Below, piece by piece: positions 7,877 to 15,678 of a stretch of 23,959 nt of DNA (position 1 is its first letter; every line of letters begins with the position of its first letter). The position numbers and the translations under genes were made by a program. The stretch is from CAZNFR01 sp964572225 (lineage in GTDB: Bacteria; Bacteroidota; Bacteroidia; Bacteroidales; GCA-2748055), in the NCBI GenBank assembly GCA_964572225.1, contig CAZNFR010000056.1, forward strand, positions 1-23,959, given 5' to 3'. The notes under the pieces are model-generated. The model was not told where the DNA came from, did not search any database, and was given only the letters and a program-made list of their open reading frames with translations.

Positions 7877-9078
7877 TCCAGTATGGAATTAAGCTCTGTC
7901 AAAATGCCCTTCTGCTCTTCACTTAACTCCATAGCATTCAACTTACTTACGGTCGACCTGGCTTCCTCAAAATCGGAGTGCATTCCCTGAAGATAAGCAA
8001 GCAAAAGCAGGTTATCGAAACTTTGATTCCTTTCCGACACTTCTTTTGACCATTGATATGCCAAATCCAGGGCCTCTGGATCCCGGTTGTACTCATTGAC
8101 CAATTCATAAGCTTCGCCTCGCAGAAAATCATCATTTTCGGGAAACTGGGTTACCCTGGTCTGTTCTACGAGAACCTGGTATTTTTCCCACATACCGGTG
8201 TTGGCAAGATATACCTTACGAGTGATGTATTCCCCTCTTTCCATCTCCAGAGAATCCCCTTTAGTGTAAACAGGAATGAACTCCTCAACCACTCTTTCAA
8301 TAAGAGCCTGGTCCTTATTGGTAATGGCCTCAAAAAGAGCATCATTGTAGATACCTGACAGAAGTTTTTCTACTCCCTCTTCTCCCCAAGCCTCCCGGGC
8401 CCCGGAAGGATTATCCCTGATGGCAGAAAAAACCCTTGAATCAATATTAAATGTGGAACTTAAAACAAGATCTTTGTTTGAAGGGTCCATTAACTCAACC
8501 ATACCCATGGTATTGATAATCTCAGATCCCAGTTCGTTTGCCCGTTCTGTCTGCTCCAGTGTGTTAAGAATACTTTGATATTCAATTAAGTCCTCATAGT
8601 TAAGATTGCCCTCTTTATGTGAAGCCTCTAATCGGGAAAGCTTCTCTCCGCTTTGGTTAACATTCTTTCCAAGGGCAAGCAACGGGCCGGCTTCCCTTAC
8701 TCCTACAATTGTAATGATAAGATCACCCGAATCTTCAATATAATACATGGTCGGGAAAGCCCCCAGAGCATACTTACCGGCAATGCTTCTGCCAAATTCA
8801 CTCTCACCGTCCATTTTCAGATTCACAAAATTATCGTTGTAGTAGTTTCCCAACAACGAATCTACATATACACTGTTCTCCAGGTACTTACATGGCCCGC
8901 ACCAGGTGGCATAAATATCAAGGAAAACCAGTTTATCCTCCTGTTTCGCACTTTCAAATGCCTGGTCCCAATCTGCTTTTGTTTTAATTTCGGTAAATTC
9001 AATTTGCGCATTCAATGATATTGTCAATCCTGTAAAACAGGCAGCAATTATCCATCCTTTGATCCTGATCCTATTCAT
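7852..9078 (-). CDS. Secreted thioredoxin-fold protein with C-terminal helical domain
   Basis: A 408-residue exported protein. A signal peptide spans about residues 1-24, ending SLNAQ. A thioredoxin domain follows (about 26-145) with the redox motif WCGPC (C60, C63) and the cis-proline P109 in GAFPT. The remaining 250 residues carry no motif I can name; they look mainly helical and may form TPR-like repeats, to judge from the regular pattern of alanine, leucine and aromatic residues. The likely role is thiol-disulfide exchange in the periplasm; the partner is unknown. It starts 19 bases behind the glycosyltransferase gene on the same strand, so the two are probably co-transcribed. Its 3' end overlaps the convergent lyase gene by 25 bases. 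Redox domain certain; physiological role inferred. Confidence 0.9.
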   Translation of the reverse strand: MNRIRIKGWIIAACFTGLTISLNAQIEFTEIKTKADWDQAFESAKQEDKLVFLDIYATWCGPCKYLENSVYVDSLLGNYYNDNFVNLKMDGESEFGRSIAGKYALGAFPTMYYIEDSGDLIITIVGVREAGPLLALGKNVNQSGEKLSRLEASHKEGNLNYEDLIEYQSILNTLEQTERANELGSEIINTMGMVELMDPSNKDLVLSSTFNIDSRVFSAIRDNPSGAREAWGEEGVEKLLSGIYNDALFEAITNKDQALIERVVEEFIPVYTKGDSLEMERGEYITRKVYLANTGMWEKYQVLVEQTRVTQFPENDDFLRGEAYELVNEYNRDPEALDLAYQWSKEVSERNQSFDNLLLLAYLQGMHSDFEEARSTVSKLNAMELSEEQKGILTELNSILDQASSSEQ

Positions 9079-9097
9079 AATGTATTCTTATTTTGAA

Positions 9098-10222
9098 TTA
9101 AAATTTTATTCCGGCCAGGGTATAAATATCCCTGATCTTATTTTGTTCATGTTCCCAGCACAACTCCTCAGATGCTTTGACGGCCATCTCCTTCCATTGC
9201 TTACGCAATTCCTCATCAAACAGGCAGGTATGCAGAGACTTTATCAAAAGATCCCTGTTCCCGGGTTCAATGGCAATACCGACTCCCCTCCCCTCAACAA
9301 TACTCCTCATTTCAGGGAAGGAGGAACAAAGAACGGGAATTTGGGCGTGGATATAGTCAAAAATCTTATTTGGCAATGCATAATAGTAATTTAATGAGGT
9401 CTTTCTTTCCAGTGAGATCCCCAATTGAGCTTTACTGGTCAGGGATCTTAACATAGAGGGAAGGACCCTTCCGGTAAAATATACTTTATGTTCAAGTGAC
9501 CCTGAAATGACTTGTTTCTTCAAATCAGCCAATATATCCCCGCTTCCTGCAATAATCAGGGTAACACCCTCAAATTCTCTTATCACATCGATCATTTCTT
9601 CCAGTCCCCGGTCCTTATTAACGGCACCCTGATATATAATAACTTTGTTCCTTTGGATTTCGGGGGGTAAAGGATAATTATCCTTCCTTGCATTCTTCTC
9701 AGGAACATTTCTTACAACCCTGAACTCCACCCCGTACTTTGCTAAATACATCTTGGCCAGGGTGGAATTTACCGTATAAGCCAGATCCACATTCGGAACC
9801 AACCAACTTTCCAGAAGATTCCAAAATGATTTAACAAACTTCCTGCCATTTAATTCGGGCACCTCCGTAAAATACTCATGGCTGTCGTATACCAAAACCG
9901 AATTCTTTTTCAGTTTGCTTACGAGGCAACATGCAGGAAGGGTATCCAGGTCATTTGAAACGATCACATCCACCTTCCTCCTGAATAACAGGAAAATAAA
10001 CAAGCGGAAATTGTAAAATGCATAAAACAAAAAACCCTTATTTACAAGCAGTCTGAAACGGACAATCGAAACTTCAGATATATCAGGGAGGGAGGAGTGA
10101 GGAAACTGCCGACCTATCAGGGTAAGTTCGGCATCTGATTTTCTCAGGGTACCACAAAGTTTATGAATCCTTTGATCCGTTACAAGGTCATTAATTACGC
10201 ATATAAAAACATTTTTCCTCAT
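9098..10222 (-). CDS. Glycosyltransferase, GT4-like (GT-B fold)
   Basis: A 374-residue glycosyltransferase of the group 1/GT4 type, without signal peptide. The N-terminal acceptor domain begins RKNVFICVINDLVTDQRIHK and contains the Bacteroidota-typical DSHEYFTEVPEL near residue 118. The C-terminal donor domain has YQGAVNKDRGLEEMI, the glycine-rich IIAGSGDI and the segment KIFDYIHAQIPVLCSSFPE that precedes the donor-binding glutamate region. The sugar donor and acceptor cannot be read from the sequence; a cell-surface polysaccharide or glycoconjugate is the usual target. The ATG at 10222 is preceded by a good Shine-Dalgarno sequence, rare in this phylum. It is divergent from murB and leads into the thioredoxin-like gene 19 bases downstream. 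Confidence 0.9.
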   Translation of the reverse strand: MRKNVFICVINDLVTDQRIHKLCGTLRKSDAELTLIGRQFPHSSLPDISEVSIVRFRLLVNKGFLFYAFYNFRLFIFLLFRRKVDVIVSNDLDTLPACCLVSKLKKNSVLVYDSHEYFTEVPELNGRKFVKSFWNLLESWLVPNVDLAYTVNSTLAKMYLAKYGVEFRVVRNVPEKNARKDNYPLPPEIQRNKVIIYQGAVNKDRGLEEMIDVIREFEGVTLIIAGSGDILADLKKQVISGSLEHKVYFTGRVLPSMLRSLTSKAQLGISLERKTSLNYYYALPNKIFDYIHAQIPVLCSSFPEMRSIVEGRGVGIAIEPGNRDLLIKSLHTCLFDEELRKQWKEMAVKASEELCWEHEQNKIRDIYTLAGIKF

Positions 10223-10230
10223 TGGGGAAT

Positions 10231-10236
10231 CCTCCT
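10231..10236 (-). promoter_or_regulatory. Shine-Dalgarno sequence of the glycosyltransferase gene
   Basis: AGGAGG on the minus strand lies 8 bases before the ATG at 10222. It supports that start. Most other genes here have AT-rich leaders without such a motif, as is usual for Bacteroidota. Confidence 0.5.
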
Positions 10237-10304
10237 GATTTTGCCCTGATAAGCTTTTACGGATTACCTTGACTTTTGGCAGGGGTTAAAATAGCGAAAT
10301 TAAA

Positions 10305-10335
10305 TTAGAGAATTGCGGTTCAAGCTTTATCTTTG
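10305..10335 (+). promoter_or_regulatory. Candidate Bacteroidota promoter for murB
   Basis: The -7 box TATCTTTG (10328-10335) matches TAnnTTTG; TTAG (10305-10308) stands 19 bases upstream, one mismatch from TTTG. Transcription would begin near 10342, about 10 bases before the ATG at 10352. This argues against a TTG start at 10313. Confidence 0.5.
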
Positions 10336-10351
10336 CATTAATTGTACATTC

Positions 10352-11362
10352 ATGGCAGAAATATTACCCGACTACCGTCTTAAAAATCACAATAGTTTTG
10401 GAATCGATGTAAGGTCCCACAGCTTTCTGGAGCTCAATTCTGAGGAAGACTTTGCCGGGTTGCTTAAACCCGGCGTTTTCCTTGAGGACCCTTTCCTAAT
10501 CCTGGGAGGAGGAAGCAATTTATTATTCACTTCCGATTTTCCCGGTATGGTCCTATTTACGGCAAACAAAGGAATCCGGGTAGAACAGGAAAATGAAAAT
10601 GAGGTTATTTTGTGTGTAAAAGCCGGGGAAGTATGGGATGACTTAGTTGAGTATTGTGTTTCCCATGAATATTATGGTCTTGAAAACCTTTCCCTGATTC
10701 CGGGAACGGCTGGTTCGGCACCGGTACAAAATATAGGGGCCTATGGTATTGAAATTTGTGAAAAGCTGATATCGGTTATTGGTATTGACCTGTTTGAAAA
10801 AAGAAAATGCGAACTGAGCGCGTCAGAATGTGACTTCGGCTACCGAAATTCCATCTTCAAAAATGAACTTAAAAACCGATTTATCATTGAATCCATCAAG
10901 CTCAGACTTGGAAAAAAACCGAGTTATAAACTCAGCTATGGCAACGTAGAAACGGAATTCAGGAAAAAATCAATTCAGGATCTGAGATCTCTTCGTGAGA
11001 CCATTATATGTATCCGGGAAAGCAAGCTGCCCGATCCTAAGGTTATTGGGAATGCCGGAAGCCTTTTTAAAAATCCGGTTGTTGCCAATGATTTTTTTCT
11101 TCAATTGAAATCCGATTTTCCGGATATCCCCTCCTACCCTTCCATTAACGGGACGAAAATACCTGCAGCCTGGCTTATTGAAAAAGCAGGTTGGAAAGGA
11201 AAACGTTCAGGCAACATCGGAACATGGCCCTCTCAACCTCTGGTAATAGTAAATTACGGTGGGGCCAGCGGGAAGGAGATTCTGGATTTTTCGAGAAAGA
11301 TCCAGGTTGCTGTTCAGGAATTAAGCGGTATTAAACTTGAAAGAGAGGTTCAGGTGATTTAA
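10352..11362 (+). CDS. murB: UDP-N-acetylenolpyruvoylglucosamine reductase
   Basis: The FAD enzyme that reduces UDP-GlcNAc-enolpyruvate to UDP-MurNAc in cytoplasmic peptidoglycan precursor synthesis. It is 336 residues from the ATG at 10352 (E. coli 342). The FAD-binding block ILGGGSNLLF and the block NLSLIPGTAGSAPVQNIGAY are intact. FGYRNSIFK holds the arginine of the active site. The proton-donor serine is S237 in GNAGSLFKNP, and the terminal catalytic glutamate is E332 in EREVQVI. This is the E. coli-like type I form. An upstream TTG at 10313 would add 13 residues, but a promoter -7 box lies inside that stretch, so I reject it. The stop codon shares TTAA with the stop of the convergent mutase homologue (4-base overlap). 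Confidence 0.96.
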   Translation: MAEILPDYRLKNHNSFGIDVRSHSFLELNSEEDFAGLLKPGVFLEDPFLILGGGSNLLFTSDFPGMVLFTANKGIRVEQENENEVILCVKAGEVWDDLVEYCVSHEYYGLENLSLIPGTAGSAPVQNIGAYGIEICEKLISVIGIDLFEKRKCELSASECDFGYRNSIFKNELKNRFIIESIKLRLGKKPSYKLSYGNVETEFRKKSIQDLRSLRETIICIRESKLPDPKVIGNAGSLFKNPVVANDFFLQLKSDFPDIPSYPSINGTKIPAAWLIEKAGWKGKRSGNIGTWPSQPLVIVNYGGASGKEILDFSRKIQVAVQELSGIKLEREVQVI

Positions 11363-12777
11363 TGTACAGGTATTGCGAAGAGGTCTTCCATTATCCTGAT
11401 AATCAATTCATCTGCACAATCCTGATTTGCTGATTCAGCAAATATCTTAAGTTGGGTCTGACTTTCATTGATAAAAAGATAAACACTCTCCTGATTTTCA
11501 AGGAAAAACTTAAATCCATCCAGTTCCTCGATCCGGATCACTTTCTTTTCACCAATTCCTGTAAACCCCTGCTTTCGGCAATGATCAGCAATCTTTCTTA
11601 TCTTTTCAGGATTCCAATGAGGATCTTTAAGGGAGACATGGAATGAACCATAATTCGTCTGGATTTCATCCATAATGGTGGAGAGGCTGATTGAGGATTC
11701 TTCCAACCATTGCCAGAGAGTAATCGCTGTTCTGAACGCATCAAGTTCGGGTACCTGATCTCTGATTATTAATTCTCCGGTATTGTATCTTTCCAGGAGA
11801 ACAGACTCTTTTTCTCCTGTGCCAATATCATCCCTGTTCCTGAAACCGTTCCTTTCCAAAGGCAATGAAAAATTACGGCAGAGAGTCTCAAGTCTGGAGG
11901 TTGCAGAAGGATCGGTGAGAATTTTCCCATGGTATTTCATAGTCTTTGCAAGAAAATGTACGGTTAGCAGGAGCATATGGTTGGAATCGTGGAACTGCCC
12001 TTTTTCGTCAATCATTCCAAAGCTGTTTCCGCTGCCATCGAAGACGATACCCAGTTTAAGAGCATCTTCGTCTGCGATTATCTCCATAATTTCCAGAGCA
12101 TATTCCTCTCTGGGCTCGGGCGGGAATCCTCCGAAAGAAAGATCCTGTCTTTTATTGACAATCAAACTGGAAGGAAAAAGTTCTTCAGTAATGAATTGGG
12201 TTGCACCAAACATAGGATTAAATACCACCGACCGCGATCTCCCTCTAAGCATGTTATACTTTACCCTTTCCCTGAAAAATTCAAGGTAATCAAGGTCGAA
12301 ATTTGAAACCATCAACAATCGGCGGTCAATAAGACGGTCCAGTCTGATCAGATCCAGATCTACGATGGTATCGTAATTGATAAGATTCTCTATATCCTTG
12401 AGATGCTGGAATGGCAGTGGCTTGCTATCAGCCCCGTAAAAGCGGATTCCATTGTATTCATAGGATTGCTGTCCGGCAGTAACCATGATGCCCAGATCTG
12501 CACCGGATTTTTTTATGTTGTACGAAAGTACGGGAGATGCGCAAAATCTTGAAGCAATCTGAACTTTCACACCCCTGTTTGCGAATACTTTTGCCACGAT
12601 ATAAGCAAAACGTTCACTTCCAAAACGGGTATCGAACCCCACCACCACTTCAGGCTGTCGAACCCTGTTTGTCAGCCAGTGGGCGCAGGCGTTGGAAAGC
12701 CTTGTTACACTCTCCTCGCTAAAGTCCCTTGCAATAACCCCTTTCCACCCCTCCTGATCTATCTTTATCCTCTTCAC
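11359..12777 (-). CDS. Phosphohexomutase-family protein with degenerate active site (possible pseudoenzyme)
   Basis: A 472-residue homologue of the phosphoglucomutase/phosphomannomutase/GlmM family, recognisable from its whole-length layout: EGWKGVIARDF, VVVGFDTRFGSERFA, then YNGIRFYGADSKPL. Every active-site loop is altered. The phosphoserine loop TASHNP reads TAGQQS, with Gly102 where the phosphorylated serine should be. The metal loop DGDADR reads DGSGNS (247-252), losing metal ligands. The sugar-binding loop GEESG reads GEKES (321-325). The phosphate loop with SGTEP reads NESQT (437-441). Frame and length are intact, so this looks like a maintained protein, not a decaying gene. The start is a GTG; an in-frame stop lies 15 bases upstream. 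Position between murB and mltG suggests an envelope link, but that is inference. Mutase activity is unlikely. Confidence 0.85.
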   Translation of the reverse strand: MKRIKIDQEGWKGVIARDFSEESVTRLSNACAHWLTNRVRQPEVVVGFDTRFGSERFAYIVAKVFANRGVKVQIASRFCASPVLSYNIKKSGADLGIMVTAGQQSYEYNGIRFYGADSKPLPFQHLKDIENLINYDTIVDLDLIRLDRLIDRRLLMVSNFDLDYLEFFRERVKYNMLRGRSRSVVFNPMFGATQFITEELFPSSLIVNKRQDLSFGGFPPEPREEYALEIMEIIADEDALKLGIVFDGSGNSFGMIDEKGQFHDSNHMLLLTVHFLAKTMKYHGKILTDPSATSRLETLCRNFSLPLERNGFRNRDDIGTGEKESVLLERYNTGELIIRDQVPELDAFRTAITLWQWLEESSISLSTIMDEIQTNYGSFHVSLKDPHWNPEKIRKIADHCRKQGFTGIGEKKVIRIEELDGFKFFLENQESVYLFINESQTQLKIFAESANQDCADELIIRIMEDLFAIPVH

Positions 12778-13009
12778 TCTTTGTGACTTTTATAAGTAGC
12801 TGGTTTTCGAATTATAAATATGAGTATGGGTTGTGTTTGTTGTTTAACAGGTTTTCAATTTTATGGTTGTCCGGCAAACTTCCCTTCCCTTCATTTTCAG
12901 CATGGGATTAAACTTTCCTGATTTCCGGTGTTAATAACTCTGCACTTAGTACTTAAGTAATCCGGATTGATTTAAGCGAAATTAAGTCAAAATCTCTGAA
13001 AAATGGCAT
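12778..13009 (-). other. Spacer between mltG and the mutase homologue
   Basis: A 232-base AT-rich stretch with no credible gene. It holds a 10-base palindrome (12950-12959) and a small hairpin of 7 base pairs with one G-U pair, around 12969-12988, just downstream of the mltG stop. Neither is followed by a T-tract on the minus strand, so a terminator is not convincing. I see no clean TAnnTTTG promoter for the mutase homologue. Confidence 0.4.
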
Positions 13010-14077
13010 TTACCTGTAAATATTCCGTTGATTAAGTGCCTGTTGGTATAAACGTGCGTTTTTGTTATGTTGAGAGAGGGTTCTGGCAAAATTATGATAT
13101 CCTGAAAAATCCGGTTTCGCACAAAAAAAGATATAATTGTGCTTTTCATATTTCAGGACTCCATCGATGGCAGAAACAGAGGGTATGGAAATGGGCCCCG
13201 GTGGAAGGCCTTTGTAGCGGTAGGTATTGTAGGGTGATTCAATTTTCTTATGCTTGTTCCATACCCGCTTTATGCTAAAATCATTGTGAGCGAAAATGAT
13301 GGTAGGATCCGACTGGAGAGGGATTCCTTGTTCAATGCGGTTTATAAAGACTCCGGCTATGCTAGGATTTTCATCATTATGAAGAGTTTCCTGATCCACT
13401 ATGCTGGCAAGGGTAATTACTTCCACAGGAGTAAGACCCATCTTTTCGGCCTTTCCCATTCTGTTGCCCGACCAAAAGGCCAGGTACTCGCTTTTCATTC
13501 GGCCGGCAAATTCTTTTGGTGTGGTGTTCCAATAGAATTCATAGGAATTGGGGATGAACATGGCAGGAAAGGATTCTCTGGTGAATCCAAATTTACCCGG
13601 GGTAGCCGGATCCTGAAAAAATGCTGCAAAATCTGTTGAATCGGGTTCGAGAAATCCGGAAATGACGGAAGACAACTCCCCAAGAGTACGGATATTATTA
13701 AAAGTGAGCATCAAAGGTTCCTGTTTTCCCGATCGCAGGAGATTAATCAACTCATTTAAACTCATATTTTCCTGAATCCGGTAGCGCCCAGGATAAATAT
13801 GGGAGGGAAGATTTTTTTTCTCGGAAAGCCACTCAAAATTTCGCCTGTCTGTAATTATACCCTGATCAATGAGACTGGACACAACCGTAGAATAATCCGA
13901 TCCCGTGGGAATGTAAAATAGATGCGACTCACTATCTTTTATGTCGACTGCCGGACTGAAAGTGCTTCGGTACAGCCTGAATAAAAAAAACAATGCCACC
14001 ACAATGGCTGTAAATACCAACCATAATGAGATTTTTAGGTAACCAGGTGTTCTTCTCGAAATCTTTCTTCTGACCAT
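13010..14077 (-). CDS. mltG: Endolytic transglycosylase MltG (YceG family)
   Basis: An inner-membrane lytic transglycosylase that cuts nascent glycan strands and so sets peptidoglycan chain length. It is 355 residues. A basic N-terminus and one membrane helix (about 15-35) anchor it, followed by a LysM-like region (about 53-115, containing YPGRYRI) and the YceG catalytic domain. The catalytic block ITLASIVDQET places the conserved glutamate at E230. Downstream come AGVFINRIEQGIPLQSDPT, SPYNTYRYKGLPPGPI and FFCAKPDFSGYHNFA, all typical. The ATG at 14077 directly precedes the basic anchor. It is upstream of the degenerate mutase gene on the same strand and divergent from mgsA. A -7-like box TATTTTTG is present at 14104-14097, without a good -33 partner. 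Confidence 0.95.
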   Translation of the reverse strand: MVRRKISRRTPGYLKISLWLVFTAIVVALFFLFRLYRSTFSPAVDIKDSESHLFYIPTGSDYSTVVSSLIDQGIITDRRNFEWLSEKKNLPSHIYPGRYRIQENMSLNELINLLRSGKQEPLMLTFNNIRTLGELSSVISGFLEPDSTDFAAFFQDPATPGKFGFTRESFPAMFIPNSYEFYWNTTPKEFAGRMKSEYLAFWSGNRMGKAEKMGLTPVEVITLASIVDQETLHNDENPSIAGVFINRIEQGIPLQSDPTIIFAHNDFSIKRVWNKHKKIESPYNTYRYKGLPPGPISIPSVSAIDGVLKYEKHNYIFFCAKPDFSGYHNFARTLSQHNKNARLYQQALNQRNIYR

Positions 14078-14225
14078 TTAATTGTGATTAAGCATTCAAA
14101 AATACCAATATCGTTTTCATAATCATGAACTACCGCTATTCTCCCATGTTCAGTGCAGAGTTTTATAAACAGGAATAAGAGGCTTTGGTTTGCTTTTCAT
14201 ATATTCCGAAGGATTTTCCCTGATT

Positions 14226-14258
14226 TCTGCAGGGAGGTTGGAAGAATTTGTAAATTTG
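14226..14258 (+). promoter_or_regulatory. Candidate Bacteroidota promoter for mgsA
   Basis: TAAATTTG (14251-14258) matches the -7 consensus; TCTG (14226-14229) lies 21 bases upstream. The leader to the ATG at 14311 would be about 45 bases. The remainder of the 233-base divergent spacer (14078-14310) shows only the weak mltG -7 box. Confidence 0.4.
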
Positions 14259-14310
14259 TAAATAAAACTGATTTTTCCTGAGAAGATTGTATAAACTTTT
14301 ATAAAAGAAA

Positions 14311-14775
14311 ATGGATAAGATTAAACGGATTGCCCTGGTCGCACACGACAACAGGAAACTGGACCTTATACAATGGGTTGAACATAACTGGGATAACCTC
14401 AGGCATCACAAAATTATCTGCACGGGTACCACAGGGAAACTTGTGGAAGAGGCAATCAATCTTAGGACGCGTGAAGCAGGCCTGGATTCCATTGAGATAA
14501 AACGTCTTAAATCAGGGCCTTTGGGTGGCGATCAACAAATGGGTGCATTGATTGCCGAAGGAGAAATCGATATTATGGTCTTTTTTTGGGATCCCATGCA
14601 ACCTCAACCTCATGACGTGGATGTAAAGGCTCTGTTGCGGATCACGGTTTTGTATAATGTACCCACGGCCTGTAACCGCTCAACTGCCGATTTCCTAATC
14701 TCATCCATCCTTTTTAATCAGGCCTACAAACAACTGGTTAAAAATTATGAAGATTATATTAATCGTAAATTATAG
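14311..14775 (+). CDS. mgsA: Methylglyoxal synthase
   Basis: Converts dihydroxyacetone phosphate to methylglyoxal and phosphate, a bypass of lower glycolysis used when phosphate is scarce or sugar phosphates accumulate. It is 154 residues, close to E. coli MgsA (152). Catalytic and phosphate-binding residues are all visible: H12 in ALVAHDNRK, the phosphate-binding CTGTTG, the catalytic base D74 in GPLGGDQQMGALI, D94 in FFWDP, and H101 and D104 in PHDVDVKALLR. The ATG at 14311 is the only reasonable start. It faces the M48 protease gene convergently across 18 bases with no obvious terminator. Confidence 0.97.
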   Translation: MDKIKRIALVAHDNRKLDLIQWVEHNWDNLRHHKIICTGTTGKLVEEAINLRTREAGLDSIEIKRLKSGPLGGDQQMGALIAEGEIDIMVFFWDPMQPQPHDVDVKALLRITVLYNVPTACNRSTADFLISSILFNQAYKQLVKNYEDYINRKL

Positions 14776-14793
14776 GAACTACTGACTTACACC

Positions 14794-15603
14794 TTAGGGT
14801 TCAAGGCTATCTTTAAACCGCTGATACCTTTCATCATAAGTCTCTCCTGCCTTGCTTCCCAGTTCATTCCATGTTTCCAGGATTTTTTCAATTCTGTCTT
14901 CAGGGGATGGATGTGTGCTCAGAAAAACCGGTGTGCGGGGAGCTCCTTCCAGTTTTTCAAAAAAACCTTTCACCCCTCTGGAATCATAGGTACTAGAATA
15001 CATATACCTTACTGCATATTCGTCGGCTTCATATTCATGGTTACGGCTAAATTCAAGTCCGGCAAGACCCTGAGCCAGATCGGAGGCTATCTGGATATAA
15101 GCACTCTCATTATTACCAAGCAGGAGATCCAGTAAAAGGGATAAACCATATTGTTTTGTGAGGGTTTGGGTAGAGTGCCTCTTATCCACATGGGCAATCT
15201 CGTGGGCCATTACCCCGGCAAACTGGTCTTCAGAATCAAGAAATTTTATAAGTCCGGTATAAAAGTACAGATACCCCCCCGGAACCGCGAAAGCATTGAG
15301 AACGCTATCGTTATCGATAATCTTCACCTCCCAGGCAAAATCTGTTTTATACCGTATTTCCGGGCTTTCCAGAATCACATCACGAATCCTTCGCAGGTGC
15401 CCGTAAGCATCTGCATACTGGTTGGGGTCCAACACTGGAAACTGCTCCGGACTCGCTTCAATTTGGTCATTCATCTGAAGGCCAAATTCAATATCCTGAT
15501 CCAGGGTAAACAGATTAATACCATCCTCCGAGCATTGCCAAATTGCCACAAGCACCAACAGGATGGAAATTGCCCAGGTTATTCTACCGGCTATTTTTTT
15601 CAT
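14794..15603 (-). CDS. M48 family zinc metalloprotease, predicted lipoprotein
   Basis: A 269-residue peptidase of family M48 (BepA/Oma1-like). The zinc site is HEIAH at 134-138, with the third ligand glutamate E192 in NHEYEADEYA. The substrate-groove block LNAFAVPGGYLYFYTGLI and the C-terminal STHPSPEDRI are characteristic. The N-terminus is a short basic region, a hydrophobic stretch and a cysteine at residue 24 followed by Ser-Glu-Asp. This suggests lipid attachment, and the acidic residues after the cysteine resemble the Bacteroidota surface-export signal. The lipobox itself is weak, so the anchoring is inferred. Quality control of outer-membrane proteins is the usual role. It lies 75 bases downstream of the aspartate aminotransferase on the same strand. 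Confidence 0.92.
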   Translation of the reverse strand: MKKIAGRITWAISILLVLVAIWQCSEDGINLFTLDQDIEFGLQMNDQIEASPEQFPVLDPNQYADAYGHLRRIRDVILESPEIRYKTDFAWEVKIIDNDSVLNAFAVPGGYLYFYTGLIKFLDSEDQFAGVMAHEIAHVDKRHSTQTLTKQYGLSLLLDLLLGNNESAYIQIASDLAQGLAGLEFSRNHEYEADEYAVRYMYSSTYDSRGVKGFFEKLEGAPRTPVFLSTHPSPEDRIEKILETWNELGSKAGETYDERYQRFKDSLEP

Positions 15604-15678
15604 GGTTTATTCTTTAATCTCCTCAGGAAATGTAGTCACTTTTCAACATAAATTGCGATGTCAATGGTGAAATATTTA

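Noticed and set aside
10313..10351. TTG start of murB 13 codons upstream of the ATG
   Set aside because: A -7 box TATCTTTG lies inside this stretch at 10328-10335, and MurB similarity begins after the ATG at 10352.
12950..12959. Palindrome TACTTAAGTA between mltG and the mutase homologue as an operator
   Set aside because: It is short and AT-rich in an AT-rich spacer, with no promoter nearby to give it meaning.
13010..14077. Loss of the catalytic residue in MltG because ASIVEKET reads ASIVDQET
   Set aside because: The glutamate of the xET part is kept (E230), and as I recall Bacteroidota MltG proteins often have Asp at the first position.
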